DNA of 64,000 nucleotides from NCBI GenBank assembly GCA_947685225.1, contig CANTUV010000009.1:682001-746000 (forward strand). Direction: 5' to 3'. The stretch's first letter is position 1; each line of letters opens with the position of its first letter. This document shows, piece after piece, positions 1 through 13,059 of this stretch. Under the pieces are notes generated by a model that made no database searches, was not told the origin of the DNA, and saw only the letters and a list, made by a program, of their open reading frames with translations. The position numbers and the translations under genes were made by a program. The stretch is from Garcia nutans. Its lineage: Eukaryota > Streptophyta > Magnoliopsida > Malpighiales > Euphorbiaceae.

Positions 1-219
1 AAAATTTTTTAATCAATTTATAAATTTACTAGTTCATATAATATATACAAAATGTATTATTATTTTATTATACATTATCTAAGCAAAAGCAACTTAGTGA
101 TTATAACTTCTTTTAAGTTTATTATTAAATTATTATGAGTTTATTATATATTTTTAATATAAAAAAAAATTCTTGATACAAAAATACAAATTTTAAAAAA
201 TATAGTAAGAGACAATGTT

Positions 220-254
<35 letters not shown>

Positions 255-1300
255 AAATGAAAACATTTGAATAGACCCAGTGGCCCTAGTAAACATTTGA
301 TTTGTGAACCCACAATTTTTTTTACTAATTAAGATCTCAACTCACAATGAATTTTATTTTTTCTATTAATTGAGACTCGCAATTCTACCCATGATCACAT
401 CTACCTATACAGGCTACATTGTGAGTTACCCCTCCACTTGAAAACTTGAAGGAAAGATGGCTTTACACAAAAGAACGCAATACTCAGCCCTCTACCCACA
501 TGTCCACTAAAACCCTGTGGATTCCAACTGCTCATTCTTCCTATTTTCTTGCTAACATGTATCCTCAGTGGCCAAGTCTTGTTTTACATAGACCTGACCG
601 TGGGCCGAACTTTGAACTTTAATTAGTGAAAAAAATTTTAGATGGACGGGCCGAATCTTTAGTAATCTTTAAAAACTTTAGTATTTTCATAACCCAAACT
701 CAGCTCATGGCTATATCACTTCTTAATAACACAGGGAGACTAGCTCCAAAACTTGTTTCATGCTAAATTGTCGACTCCGAATAGGAGTTTCCGACCAAGT
801 TCAAGGCAGATGAAATGGTTACATCCTCAACAGGCAGGAAGTCTCACTTTCAGCAATCTCCCAATGTTGGTGTATTTGGCAATTAGACCTTAAATATGCG
901 TTTCTTTCCTTCAATCTAAATGGACACTTGATTAGTTTTGCGCTGTTCGTCATCTATTTTAAAGGGTCATTTCATAACAAGAAAGAAGAGCATTGAGCTG
1001 AATATAAACCTATAAAATAATATTCAGATATTAACTTTTTTTATTTTTAAATGAAAAGGACGATTAGTCATGTTATCTTGAATAATAGACTCAAAATCGA
1101 TTCTCTCTTTTACATATATAATACTAAATATAATATTAAAAAAAGGACGAAACAAAGGATATAAATTCCAAATTCTAACAAAGAAAATCCCTAATCACAT
1201 ATATTTCCAAAGATAAACTAGCAGAATTCTGATTGAATTAATTACGCCTAGCTATAACACCATCAGGAATTACCCTATTCTAGCAGTAAGGAGAGAAAAA
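1..1300. other. AT-rich non-coding DNA with a (TA)n microsatellite
   Basis: No coding region is recognisable here. The only clear structure is a (TA)n run at about 223-252. The stretch ends in what is probably the 3' flank of the LSM8 locus. Confidence 0.6.
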
Positions 1301-2015
1301 AATCATTACTTCCACTTCAGTCCAATAGTTATCACAAATTTCTAGTGGTAACTTTCTGTACTTGGTCCATTTGCTCTACAACAATCCACATATTCATAGT
1401 TGATCAATGGATGAAAGGCTTGAGAGGATGAGCTCTTAGATTTGACAAGTCCAGGTGCGAATCAAGCTCCTCATCCAGTTCCCCAACAATGATTCTGCAA
1501 GAATCAAATGCAAAAGGATGAAAAAAAGAGTCATATTTCATAATGTAGTGATACAAAAATCTAATGAAGCAAAAGCAGCAGGGAAAACAGCACTTACATG
1601 TTGTCGCCCCTTATTTATGTACAAACCCAGAACAAATTGTTGAACACCTTCCTGCAAATCAATGAACAGTTAGTTTGAGTGATGTGAAAACACAAAAATA
1701 TTATCTTCAACTGTTCAAGCAATAAATGAAGTTTCAACTCAGCACTGTATTACTTCAAAAGATGAGCTAGAAATTCGTCATTCAAAAAGAGAAAGAGAAT
1801 TCAAATATTAATCTATATTGAATTTCAGTAATCATTAGGCACTAACACTAAGAATAATTCACAGCCCCCTATCTAATCACCCCCGTATTTGCATGTGAAA
1901 GGATTGGCAGTTTGTTATATAGACAAAAATGGTTAGGGGAGTAAACACGTTCATGAGATTCATCAAGGATGATATTTGTGGCCTGGTCGAAGCCTTTCAG
2001 GATTCCCTGAATTAG

Positions 2016-3030
2016 AAAGCCCTTTACAGTTAAGACGATATTGTAAAAGATCAACATGGATATTACTAAATAAATTTTATTTTGAAGTTAGATATTACTA
2101 AATAATTAGGTTATGCAGTTGTATGATGCAAAAACTACAACATACCACTATATTGCGGCCATCATTGGTGATAACTGAAATAGATTCTGCACAAAAAGGA
2201 AATAATTAAAAGGTAATTATGCCAAACTAGAGAAGTTAAGCCCCAAAACCAAAGAAGTCAATTCCACTAAAATGCGGATATGTATATTACAAGCAAATTA
2301 TGAGAAGCAACTGTTTGGAAAAAAAAAAAAAGAAGAACAAAGGCTTTATTTCGTATACTTGCTTCTTTTTTTTTAATGTTCACTACTATAAAACGCAATA
2401 GCAAGAAAAGGAGGGAAAAATAATTTAAAAAAAATGCAAGTTTGGCAAGAAACTGAACTTGCAACAAGCAAAAGGCAAGGGCAAATATAAACCTCAAAAT
2501 GTACTCCATAAAACATATTAAAAGGTAAGCCCTTTACAGTTAAGACGATATTGTAAAAGATCAACATGGATATTACTAAATAAATTTTATTTTGAAGTTA
2601 GATATTACTAAATAATTAGGTTATGCAGTTGTATGATGCAAAAACTACAACATACCACTATATTGCGGCCATCATTGGTGATAACTGAAATAGTTTCTGC
2701 ACAAAAAGGAAATAATTAAAAGGTAAGTATGCCAAACTAGAGAAGTTAAGCCCCAAAACCAAAGAAGTCAATTCCACTAAAATGCGGATATGTATATTAC
2801 AAGCAAATTATGAGAAGCAACTGTTTGGAAAAAAAAAAAAAAGAAGAACAAAGGCTTTATTTCGTATACTTGCTTCTTTTTTTTTAATGTTCACTACTAT
2901 AAAACGCAATAGCAAGAAAAGGAGGGAAAAATAATTTAAAAAAAATGCAAGTTTAGCAAGAAACTGAACTTGCAACAAGCAAAAGGCAAGGGCAAATATA
3001 AACCTCAAAATGTACTCCATAAAACATATT
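2016..3030. repeat. Tandem duplication of about 510 bp containing LSM8 exon 2
   Basis: Bases 2016-2519 recur almost identically at 2526-3030, an offset of 510-511 bp. The copies differ at a few positions and in the length of a poly-A run. Each copy carries one full LSM8 exon 2 with its AG acceptor and GTATG donor. The duplicated block starts inside the intron next to exon 3. The few differences, against clear decay of exons 3 and 4, suggest the duplication is recent. Confidence 0.95.
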
Positions 3031-3190
3031 GTTCACAAGCCACAGTATATTTTTAGGCGGCAATCTTGCACATTTTAAGATAATCATATATAACAGCAAA
3101 TTTTACATATTCTGTTTTTTATGTATCATATATGAAATGCCTACACTATTTTTTTGCGTACTTAACATGCTTCTCAAAGCAATTTAAACA

Positions 3191-3208
3191 ATATATATAT
3201 ATATATAT
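3191..3208. repeat. (AT)n microsatellite
   Basis: This is a short perfect AT dinucleotide run inside the first coding intron of the LSM8 locus. Confidence 0.9.
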
Positions 3209-4217
3209 CACTTGGCTTCCATATTGGTTTATTGTTTCATAAACCGTAGTTGCATTTTCAAAATGGCTTTACTAATAACAAAGAAAGGGGAATTTCTCGC
3301 TTGTTTAGTAAACTCCAGTTTTTGGCCTTACACCCATAAGAACCATCTTGCATTACATCTCAAGGCCTAGGTGGCCTGACGAATGGGGCTTGCATTTCAA
3401 TTTTTGATATCATAAACTACAAAAACAATAAAGAAAAAGGGTTCATAAATAGTTCACATACGATCCACAAGAGACTCAAGTCCAGGGCCTGTAGACATTT
3501 TGCAAATTGTCTTTACAGCAAATATTAGAGGCAGCTCAGCTTCAGATTTTACAGATTTTCCCCATCATAACGAAATTAGTAAATTCGCTATTCTGCAGAA
3601 CAATAAATAAATAAACACAATCAAAAGAAGAAAAAAAAAACAATTGACCAGGCTAAGTTTTAAAAAAATGAGGGTTTTTGGGTTTAAGGGTAAAAATCAA
3701 AATTTATGTTCTTTGTAGTCTGTCTAACCTCAAAATAAAAAAATAAATAAAAATAAAATACACCAAATTGAAAATTTCAAAAATAAAACATGAAAATTTA
3801 TGATCATTTCAATGGAATATGCAGAAAAGAACCTAGACAATCAAGCTCATTCTAATTCTTTAAAAGCATAAAATATCGCAATACCAAGATCAAGATGTAG
3901 TAAGAAATGAGCTTAAAAACAATAAAAATTCAGAATAATACTTACATTTAGAGTTCCCTTTCGATGTTATCCCTTTTAATTTTTTGCTATTGTCAGATTG
4001 GAGTAGAAGGATTGGCGACGCAGGCGATCACAACTCACGGCGGTCGTTCTTTACCGTAAGAAGGTTAGAGAGAGAGCGTGTGTGGCAGATAGAATAAAAG
4101 GTTAAATTTACACTAATGTTTGTATGGCTTAGATCAAAATGAAGTTTGATCGAGCGGTTTCGATTGAAAGTAGTATGTTTCAATTTTCAAGTTTTTTCCC
4201 TTTTATTTTAATATTTT

Positions 4218-4480
4218 GGGATTGTCTAGGAAAATTAATCAAATAAATAACTCTTCACATACACTAATAAAATTTAAAATATATTCACCTTAATTAAAAT
4301 ATTTTGATAAAATTATCTTTTAATAAAAAATATACATTTACTGCTATCTTTATAAATTTCTCTCTCCTTTGTCGGATCAAAATTCCTCTCTCTTATTCTT
4401 TCAAACCTTCTCATCAGTATTGCTTCATCGATGAAATTGGAGACCATCGATCTTAAGAAAATAATATGTTATTGCTCGAG
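4218..4480 (+). repeat. Left terminal inverted repeat of the large element
   Basis: This stretch pairs, with substitutions and small gaps, with the reverse complement of about 11180-11486. It lies 150-250 bp from the presumed LSM8 leader exon, so the element occupies the upstream region of that gene. Confidence 0.6.
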
Positions 4481-5424
4481 ACGTTTTTGAAGAAGGTATA
4501 TGTTTGCTCTCTCTCTCTCTCTCTCCCTCCACTCTACCTGATACAATGTATATTTAATGATTGTGTTTGATTTAAATTTTACTCACTCCGTATTATTTAC
4601 ATAGAAAAAGTAAGATGGAAACGAAAATTAAGGAAATTTTACTTTTTTCATCTCTATTTACTTAAATACCCCTAAAAAAAATATTCCTCAAATTAAACTT
4701 TTAAGGCAAGGGTATAAATGGTATTTTGTCTCATTCCACTCTCCAAAATTTACTTAAAATGGCATATTTTCTATATAAAAGATACACCAAAAAAGAAAAT
4801 TTTTCCTATGTAAATGATACGGAGGGAGTATTTTTTAGTAAAAAAAGAAATAAACTCCCATACATGCTCTGTTGATTAGTTTATTAAGTTCTTGCTTTTA
4901 TTATCTTAAGCAAAGTACATTGTACTAATTTAGATTATTTTTTGTGTTTATTTAACTTATTTTGTAATTGTGTATTTGATTATTTTTCTTAATTGTTCAA
5001 ATTGCATTTACATGTTAATCTTTAAATTGTAAAAGAACATGTATTTAATTTTTTTTCTTTTATCAATTTGTTCTATTAAAAATATTTTAGACCATGAAAG
5101 AGTATGTGTGTTTTATTAATTTTCTTTCTTAAATTTTGCATAGATGATAATATGATAAGACAACCAATATGAAACACTAGTTGTAAATTTTAAAAGTTAT
5201 TTTCATTATTTAGTTGTCTTAGTTGTTGACACATGTAAAGAAAGAAAAAAAAAATCTTACTTTACATAAAATATATTGAAGTGGTTTTTCACTTGCTTTA
5301 ATATTAATATTTTCAGTTTGCTTATCAATTACTAATATCATCATTTTTCATGTTGAGCCATTATAAATTAGGAAATACAATATGGTGACCCTACTTCATT
5401 TTTGCTCCAATAATAAGTTATAGG

Positions 5425-5550
5425 AATGTCATTTAGTGTTTGAGTGTGCCTTTTCTAAATATGGAGAATGTCATTTAGTGCTTGAGTATGTCTTTTCTAT
5501 TTATGGGGAATGTCATTTAGTGCTTGAGTGTGCCTTTTCTAAAAATGGCC
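5425..5550 (+). repeat. Three tandem copies of a 42-bp unit
   Basis: The unit begins aatgtcatttagtg and contains gagtgtgccttttcta. Copies start at 5425, 5467 and 5509. It lies in the left arm of the large element; no coding role is visible. Confidence 0.9.
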
Positions 5551-6519
5551 CATAGTTTGAGTGATTAGGTCATCTCAGCAACTTTCATCAGGTTATTTGC
5601 ATTTTGAACAAGCAGTTAGCTTTTTCTTTTTGGATAAATTTAGTACTAGTGAGTGTCCTCCTGTCTGCAGCGTTTTGTAAATTGGTTGAGCAATGATATC
5701 AAAAGATATTGATGTAATTTATGGGACTATTGGCATTGGCAATGTTAATACATTTTCAAGTTTTAATAATATATGCACTGTTCACTTGATTATGATGCCA
5801 ATATGTTGTCCTTGTTCTAGAACCTTGAATCTTGCACTACAGAAAAAGGGAACAAATGAAAAAGATACAGAAAAATCTAATTTTGTTAATTGCAGCCAAA
5901 CTTTTGTGCTTAAGAATATAAAGGCTTAGTCTACAGTTGTTGCTGTTTATGGCTATAGACCATTCCATCATCAACAGTGCCAAGTTATTCGCTAGTTTTA
6001 TATATGTGTTTTAAGTGTCGTTCTTAGGTATCATTAACTATAAAATCAAAGTATTAAATTTTATAAGAGAGCATGTCATTGCTAATATGCTATGTTCTAT
6101 CTAATATAGTTCATATATGCAAAGCAATAGTCAAATAAGTCTCAAAATATTTTTGCTTATCTTCTCTTTAAATGTATAAGGGATTTGAATATGTTAATTG
6201 TTAGATTGCCCATTATAATTTTTTGACTTTTCATGGTTGTTTTATAGATCTATATAAGTTATGGGCATATTTATGATGTGATATAAACATTATTCTTCTC
6301 TTGTCGATTTATAGAAATTTTAAAAATATTTTTTTAATCTATAAAAAGTCTTAGAAATGAACTTATTTTTTTTAGTTGATATGTTTTGGTATGCTTAAAA
6401 ATAAATCATTTTGTGTTATAAATATTGTTTATGTATTGATGATATGAAATTAGTAAATAATGAATTTTTTGTGTTTTTATTTTTTTATTTTTGTGTTTTT
6501 TTATGTTTTTATCTATTTT
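5551..6519. other. Non-coding interior of the left arm
   Basis: A 78-codon open frame at 5693-5929 has no recognisable domain and I do not call it a gene. The segment near 6400-6450 (ataaatcattttgtg) matches the reverse complement of about 10020-10060, so it is part of the long inverted repeat. Confidence 0.5.
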
Positions 6520-8540
6520 TAAAAGTCAAGATGTCTGCATTGACTGATAGTCATTGATATTTGTTGATTTGGGTTGATATGGTTTAGATGGAGTTATCAA
6601 AGCACGGGTCATTTTGTATACTAGATGTTATGTAGTTGTTTAAAAATGTGAAGAAGTGCTTTTTAATTGACTAATAGTTATTAATTTATGTTGTTCTTTA
6701 TTGATATAAGTTGATAGGTCTTAATATGATTTTATATGGGATCACTCAATAATGAATATTTTTTTTATTTTGGTTGTGTTGCTTATTTGTTTTAAATACT
6801 AAAGAAGTGTATTTTTTATATTGATAAGGGTTGATATGTGTTTATCTTTGATCATATAGGTTGATATGTCTTGATATGATTTAATATGAGTTTACTAAAA
6901 TATCAAGCATTTGTATTCTATATGATGTTTAGATTCCTTACATAGTAAAAAAATGTGATTTTGTTGACTGATCTATGTTGATCTTCTATGATATGGCTTG
7001 ATAAGTTTATATGGTTTGACATGGGGCTACTAAAATATTAAATATTTATGTTATATATGTTATTTAGATGTCTTAAATAGTAAAAAAATGTAGTTTTGTT
7101 GACTGATTTGTGTTAATTTTCTATGATATAGATTGATATGCCTATATAGTTTGACGTGGAGTTACTAAAATATCAAATATTTGTGTTTTATATGTTGTTT
7201 AGATGTCTTAAATAATAAAAAAATGTGATTTTGTTAACTAATCTATGTTGATATTCTATGATATGGGTTGATATGTGATGATATGTCTTGATATGAGGCT
7301 ACTAAAATATCAAGCATTTATGTTTTATATATTATTCATATGTCTTAAATCGTAAAGAAATATGGTTTCGTTGACTGATCTGTATAGATATTATATGATA
7401 TGGGTTGATATGTCTAAATGGTTTGATATGAGGTTACTAAAATATCAAATATTTGTATTTTATATGTTGTTTAAATATCTTAAATAGTAAAAAAATATAA
7501 TTTTATTGACTGATCTATGTTGATCTTCTATGATATATGTTGATATGTGATGATATGGCTTGATATGTCTTGATATGGGGCTACTAGAATATCGAGCATT
7601 TATGTTCTATATATTATTCAGATGTCTTAAACAGTGAAGAAATGTGACTTTGTTGATTGATCTGTATTGATATTCTATGATATAGGTTGATATGTCTTGA
7701 TATGACTTAATATGTCTAAATGGTTTGACATGGTACTACAAAAATATCAAACATTTGTGTTCTATATGTTATTTAGATGTATTAAATAGTGAAAAAAATG
7801 TGATTTTATTGACTGATTTGTGTTGATCTTCTATGATGATATTGTCTTGATATGGAGCTACTAAAATATTAAGTATTATGTTCTATATATTATTCATATA
7901 TCTTAAATAGTAAAGAAATGTGGTTTTATTCATATCAACCCATATGTCTAAATGGTTTGACATGGGACTACAAAAATATCAAACATTTGTGTTCTATATG
8001 TTATTTAGATGTATTAAATAGTGAAAAAAAATGTGATTTTATTGACTGATTTGTGTTGATATTGTATGATGATATGTCTTGATATGGGACTACTAAAATA
8101 TTAAGTATTTATGTTCTATATATTATTCATATATCTTAAATAGTAAATAAACGTGGTTTTATTGACTGATCTGTATTGATCTTCTATGATATGGGTTGAT
8201 ATGTCTTGATATGTCTTGATATGAAATTACTAAAGATTTATAATTATTATTTTTTGTGTTCTTCATGTTGTTTATATATTAAAACTAGTCTAGAAAATTA
8301 TTTTACAGACATAAAATGGGAACTTTGTCTATATTCACTTCTAGTCCAAGTAGTGAACAATCACTTGTATGCTAAGAGAAGAAAGTATTGAAAGATGCTA
8401 GCTATGTGGCCATGTCTAGGACAAGCCCTAAAGGGTGCGGGCTTAAAAAGAGAATGCCTACTCAAATAGAATCATTTATATTATATATGTTGTTTAAATA
8501 TTTTAAATAATTAAAAAATGTGATTTTCTTGATATATCTG
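6520..8540 (+). repeat. Left tandem array, about 135-bp unit rich in ttgatatg
   Basis: The core ttgactgatctatgttgat recurs with variation near 6964, 7098, 7233, 7368, 7504, 7644, 7808, 8040 and 8161, mostly 134-140 bp apart. Within each unit the sub-motif ttgatatg repeats several times, followed by ctactaaaatatcaag and a tail resembling ttatttagatgtcttaaa. Units are clearly diverged from each other. Confidence 0.85.
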
Positions 8541-8919
8541 TATTTTTTATAAGCCAATAATGATGTTAAAATTTATATTGTGAATATATATAATTGTTGA
8601 TTTAGATGATGAATTATGTAAATCATAATTCAATATAAATTTTAATTAATGTGCAAAAAATTTAGAACATGAAGAAATAAAACTATTGAGAAAATGAAAT
8701 AAAAATATAAGATAGAATTGCATTAATGAAATAAAATAAATGAACACATCATATAAGAATTTAATTACATCAAAATATAGGTCAATAATAATATATATTG
8801 ATAAAGCAACTTTCAGTATACCAGTTTTAGGTAATAATACCCATATATTTGTCTTTAATAATATACTACACAAGTTTTAAGTAAAAATCCACTAACAAAG
8901 AAAAAATATACTATTATCA

Positions 8920-9380
8920 CTATTTCTTTATGATCATACAAGAAAAGATATGTATCCCTACAATTGCTATTGCTGCACTTATAAAGAAAATTTTACTCAA
9001 CCTACGCATTGCATTTGTCTTTTTTAACTCTCTCTTCTCCATCTCCAATCTGTCCACTTTCCTCAGTAGAGCATTGATGATGTTTGTAGCTCTTTCAGGG
9101 TTTTTTAGATCAATCCAAACAAAAAATTTATATTTTCCTTGGTGAGTATGTTTGTCCAAATAACAAAACCCATTATTTAAGCAATAATAATGTGAATACA
9201 CAATATCTAAATGCAAATAACATAAAACAAATCAAAATTTTAACATACCCCATAATTGCTGCAACCATAAAAATATCTTCCTGGATTATCTTATATCCAT
9301 GACACTCGAAGGGGTACAATCTCACCGCACTCACAAATTGAAGCATAATATTTTGAATATTCGATATGAGATGCATGTGA
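8920..9380 (-). pseudogene. GRF-type zinc-finger, single-membrane-pass protein, broken
   Basis: On the minus strand about 9360-9250 reads CECGEIVPLRVSWI-stop-DNPGRYFYGCSNYG. This is the CxCG...NPGRxFxxC half of a GRF zinc finger, ended by a TAA at 9293-9291. A donor GTATGTT follows at 9248. After an acceptor (TTTAG, exon start about 9206) comes GKYKFFVWID, a heptad-like stretch (NALLRKVDRLEMEKRELKK) and a hydrophobic C-terminus (IFFISAAIAIVGIHIF) with stop at 8922-8920. Domain order matches the plant At4g04775-like small proteins: GRF finger, coiled coil, tail anchor. The last zinc ligand, expected just before FFVW, is Tyr here. The junction phase between the two exons does not resolve cleanly. 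Function is unknown; GRF fingers in other proteins bind single-stranded nucleic acid. It lies between the two inverted arrays. Confidence 0.7.
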
Positions 9381-9479
9381 CATTTTTCAGATCCGAAGAA
9401 GAATAAATAATTCTTATGATTTTAAATACACAATTTTAGACTGTTTAACACACCTAAATACCATTTAGAACAGAAAAAT

Positions 9480-10080
9480 ATTCAATCAAATATAATCCTT
9501 TAATATACATATCAATATATATCAATTTATATCAACCCATACCAATCCATATCAACTCATATCAAGACATATCATCCTATGTCATCAAAGATCAACACAG
9601 ATCTTTCAACAAAAATATATTTTTTCATCACTTAAGACATCTAAAAAACATAAACAAAATAAATGTTTGATGTATTAGTCGTCCTATATCAAATTATATC
9701 AAGACATATCAAACCATACTAAGACATATTAAATCATATCAAGATATATTAACTCATATAATCAAAGATGTACACATGTCAGTTAAGAAAATCACATTTT
9801 TTTAGTATTTATACATCTACAATTCTATATCAATACAAATCAATAAAAATCAATTACTATCAGTCAATAAAGAAAAAGTTCTTGAAATTTTAAAACACCC
9901 AAACAACATTTAGTATACAAAAATGTTTTAATAATCACTAAGCAATTTATATCAACTAATATCAATAAAGATAAACAAATATCAATTACTATCGATCAAT
10001 AAAAACATAGTTCTTGACATTTTAAAATACTTAAACAATATTTAGTACACAAAATGATTTATATTTTAATAATCACTAAA
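9480..10080 (-). repeat. Right tandem array, inverted copy of the left array
   Basis: The reverse complement of this stretch shows the same units as 6520-8540: ttgatatgtcttgatatg, gatctgtgttgatcttt and tttagatgtcttaa. It is shorter, with about four to five degraded units. Together with the left array it could form a long imperfect hairpin, with the GRF gene near the loop. Confidence 0.8.
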
Positions 10081-11179
10081 TAAACCATCTTAAAATTTAG
10101 TAATGCCTTTTACTGTACAACTACTATAACATATTCAACAATCAAGAAATTAAAAAAAAAAACACTTCTTTCTATTCTTAATCAAGAATTCCTCATTCCA
10201 TCATCAATCATTCTTTACAATTTCCAACATTACATAAAACCATTTTGTTGAAATGAGAAATGTGTTACATCTTGTCTATCTTTCGGTAGCCTAGCATTAG
10301 ATAGATTGGAAAACAATTCTCGAACTATTAAAGGTGCACAAATACTTGGTCAAGATAATGAAGCATTAGCAATAATTTTGCTACCATTGAAATGATAGTC
10401 AAAAGAATCCCAAAATTCTACAAGTGAAGTTCAATTAGATTTTGCATTATTATTTCTGTACTTTACATTTTTAATCTTTATATTTGTAGTCTAGAAACAT
10501 ATAAACTCTAATTTTGTGGCTTAGAAAAGTTAAGTAAAAGCACTTTATACGTGCTCCAACAATGAGGCCATCTAAACTAAAAGATAGTAAAAAAAAATAT
10601 AGGTGTAACCTTATATGCTTTTGAAACTATGCCATTGGACACTATTGCGTTCCAACTTTCTAGATGTTGACTATAAGTTATTCTCAACTTTAATGATGGC
10701 TTAAGAATTGCAAAAATTATAAAAATAATCCTAAAAGTCTACTCTTTTGCACATTGAGAAAAAAAGATATCACTAGTCAAATGAAATCATTTTGCACTAA
10801 AGTTGCAAGATAAAAATGGTATTAAAGAACTTCCCATGTGAAAGTAGGTGATGACTAAACTCAAGAAATAAAACTGCAACAGTTTTATAAATACTACAGA
10901 ATAAGTGTTTGTGACCTGACAATTAACATAAGCAAAAACAATCATTCATATATAATAAATTAAAAAAAAAAGAACTATAATAAGTAGAAATAAAACACTA
11001 GCAAAGAAAATCAAAAACTTCAAACTTAAAAGTCTCATAATTAAGTCCCAAAAACATACTATCCCTTTCACAAATCAACTTATAATCATGGACAACAATG
11101 AAAATCAAGTTTTCAACTAAAGCAAAAATCGTGTAATGAAGTAACGAAGGCAGAAAGAGAGAAAGAGAGAAAGCGAGCA
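10081..11179. other. Non-coding interior of the right arm
   Basis: I see no coding region. AT-rich sequence leads into the GA-rich inner edge of the right terminal repeat (about 11150-11260). Confidence 0.5.
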
Positions 11180-11486
11180 TACCTTGAGATTGATAGTCTT
11201 AAATATCATCGGCAAGACAACAGTGGCGGATAGATATAGAAGAAAGAGAGAGAAAAAGGGATTTTAATCAGAAAAGTTTTTAGAAATTTTAGATTAAAGG
11301 AAAGATAGAAAGTAGGAGATTTTAAAAATTTTTAAATTAGAGAGCAATAAAGACCCGTTATAAAAAATAGAATGAAAAAAGTTTTTTTTATTGAAGGGCA
11401 ATTCAGTCAAAATAGATCTATTTAAGATGAATGAAGTTTAAAATTTATTAGTAATATATGAATGAATATTTATTTGGTTAATTCCC
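11180..11486 (-). repeat. Right terminal inverted repeat of the large element
   Basis: The reverse complement aligns with 4218-4480. The outer end lies only about 80-100 bp before the TATA-like sequence of the histone H3.3 gene. Confidence 0.6.
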
Positions 11487-11568
11487 AAATAAAAAACATG
11501 CCAAGAATTATAAATTAAAGAAAATTGAATTCCCTATATATTTATTTATTTATACGGCGTCGTTACCA

Positions 11569-11581
11569 CTTATAAAATCCA
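11569..11581 (+). promoter_or_regulatory. Probable TATA region of the H3.3 gene
   Basis: The sequence acttataaaatcc lies about 230 bp upstream of the ATG. That fits a short leader plus the 5'-UTR intron inferred at about 11660-11795. Another AT-rich tatatattt stretch lies about 35 bp further upstream, so the choice is tentative. Confidence 0.4.
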
Positions 11582-11762
11582 ACCTTCTTCAATTTGTAGC
11601 GGCCGTCGCCTCATTCGGAATTCAAAAACAGAGAAACGAAAGGTCTTGTCGTTCTCTAGGTATTCGAAGAAAGTTTTGAAACCCTAGAAATTTGAATTTT
11701 TCCCTAATTTTTCAGATATATTCGTAGTTTTGCCAAATTTTCGCTACTATTTGGTAATTTGA

Positions 11763-13053
<1,291 letters not shown>

Positions 13054-13059
13054 ATATCA

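Larger units (their letters stand above)
1404..3498 (-). pseudogene. LSM8: LSM8 (U6 snRNA-associated Sm-like protein) gene, damaged
   Basis: LSM8 is the subunit that defines the nuclear LSM2-8 ring, which binds the 3' end of U6 snRNA for pre-mRNA splicing. Coding exons on the minus strand are 3498-3462 (MSTGPGLESLVD), exon 2 in two copies (2696-2656 and 2186-2146; ISVITNDGRNIV), 2006-1932 (GILKGFDQATNIILDESHER, a plant LSM8 core), 1651-1598 (EGVQQFVLGLY) and 1494-1404 (VGELDEELD to LRAHPLKPFIH, then TGA). Phases fit a single protein of about 98 aa, the usual length. Three defects are visible. Exon 2 is duplicated. Exon 3 runs into AACCAT where the family has AAG plus a GT donor. Exon 4 is 54 nt where 53 is expected, through an extra A near 1613 that shifts the frame before the final exon. 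A non-coding leader exon about 4080-3946 (donor GTAAGTATT at 3945) is likely. I infer a pseudogene or a damaged paralogue; assembly error is the alternative. Confidence 0.85.
4218..11486. mobile_element. Large inverted-repeat element, probably Mutator-like (MULE)
   Basis: The two ends are diverged inverted repeats. The left end reads GGGATTGTCTAGG then AATTAATCAAATAAATA, and the reverse complement of the right end reads GGGAATTAACCAAATAAATA. Similarity continues for over 100 bp (ACTAATAAA...TTTAAA, ATTCA-CTTAA, TATTTTGA), and again further in, where CGATGAAATTGGAGACC at about 4430 matches CGATGATATTTAAGACT from the right arm, each followed by a CT-rich tract. Deeper in, the arms carry the same tandem repeat in opposite orientation. 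The centre holds a broken GRF-zinc-finger gene. No transposase is visible, so it is non-autonomous. Long TIRs beginning GGG suggest a MULE, but no 9-bp target duplication is clear at the flanks (taatatttt against aaataaaaa). Length is about 7.27 kb. Confidence 0.65.

Noticed and set aside
5693..5929. 78-codon ORF in the left arm of the large element
   Set aside because: No recognisable domain, AT-rich codon use and no homologous ORF in the opposite arm.
6520..10080. CRISPR array
   Set aside because: Units are 135-bp diverged satellites with no constant repeat and unique spacer pattern, in a plant genome.
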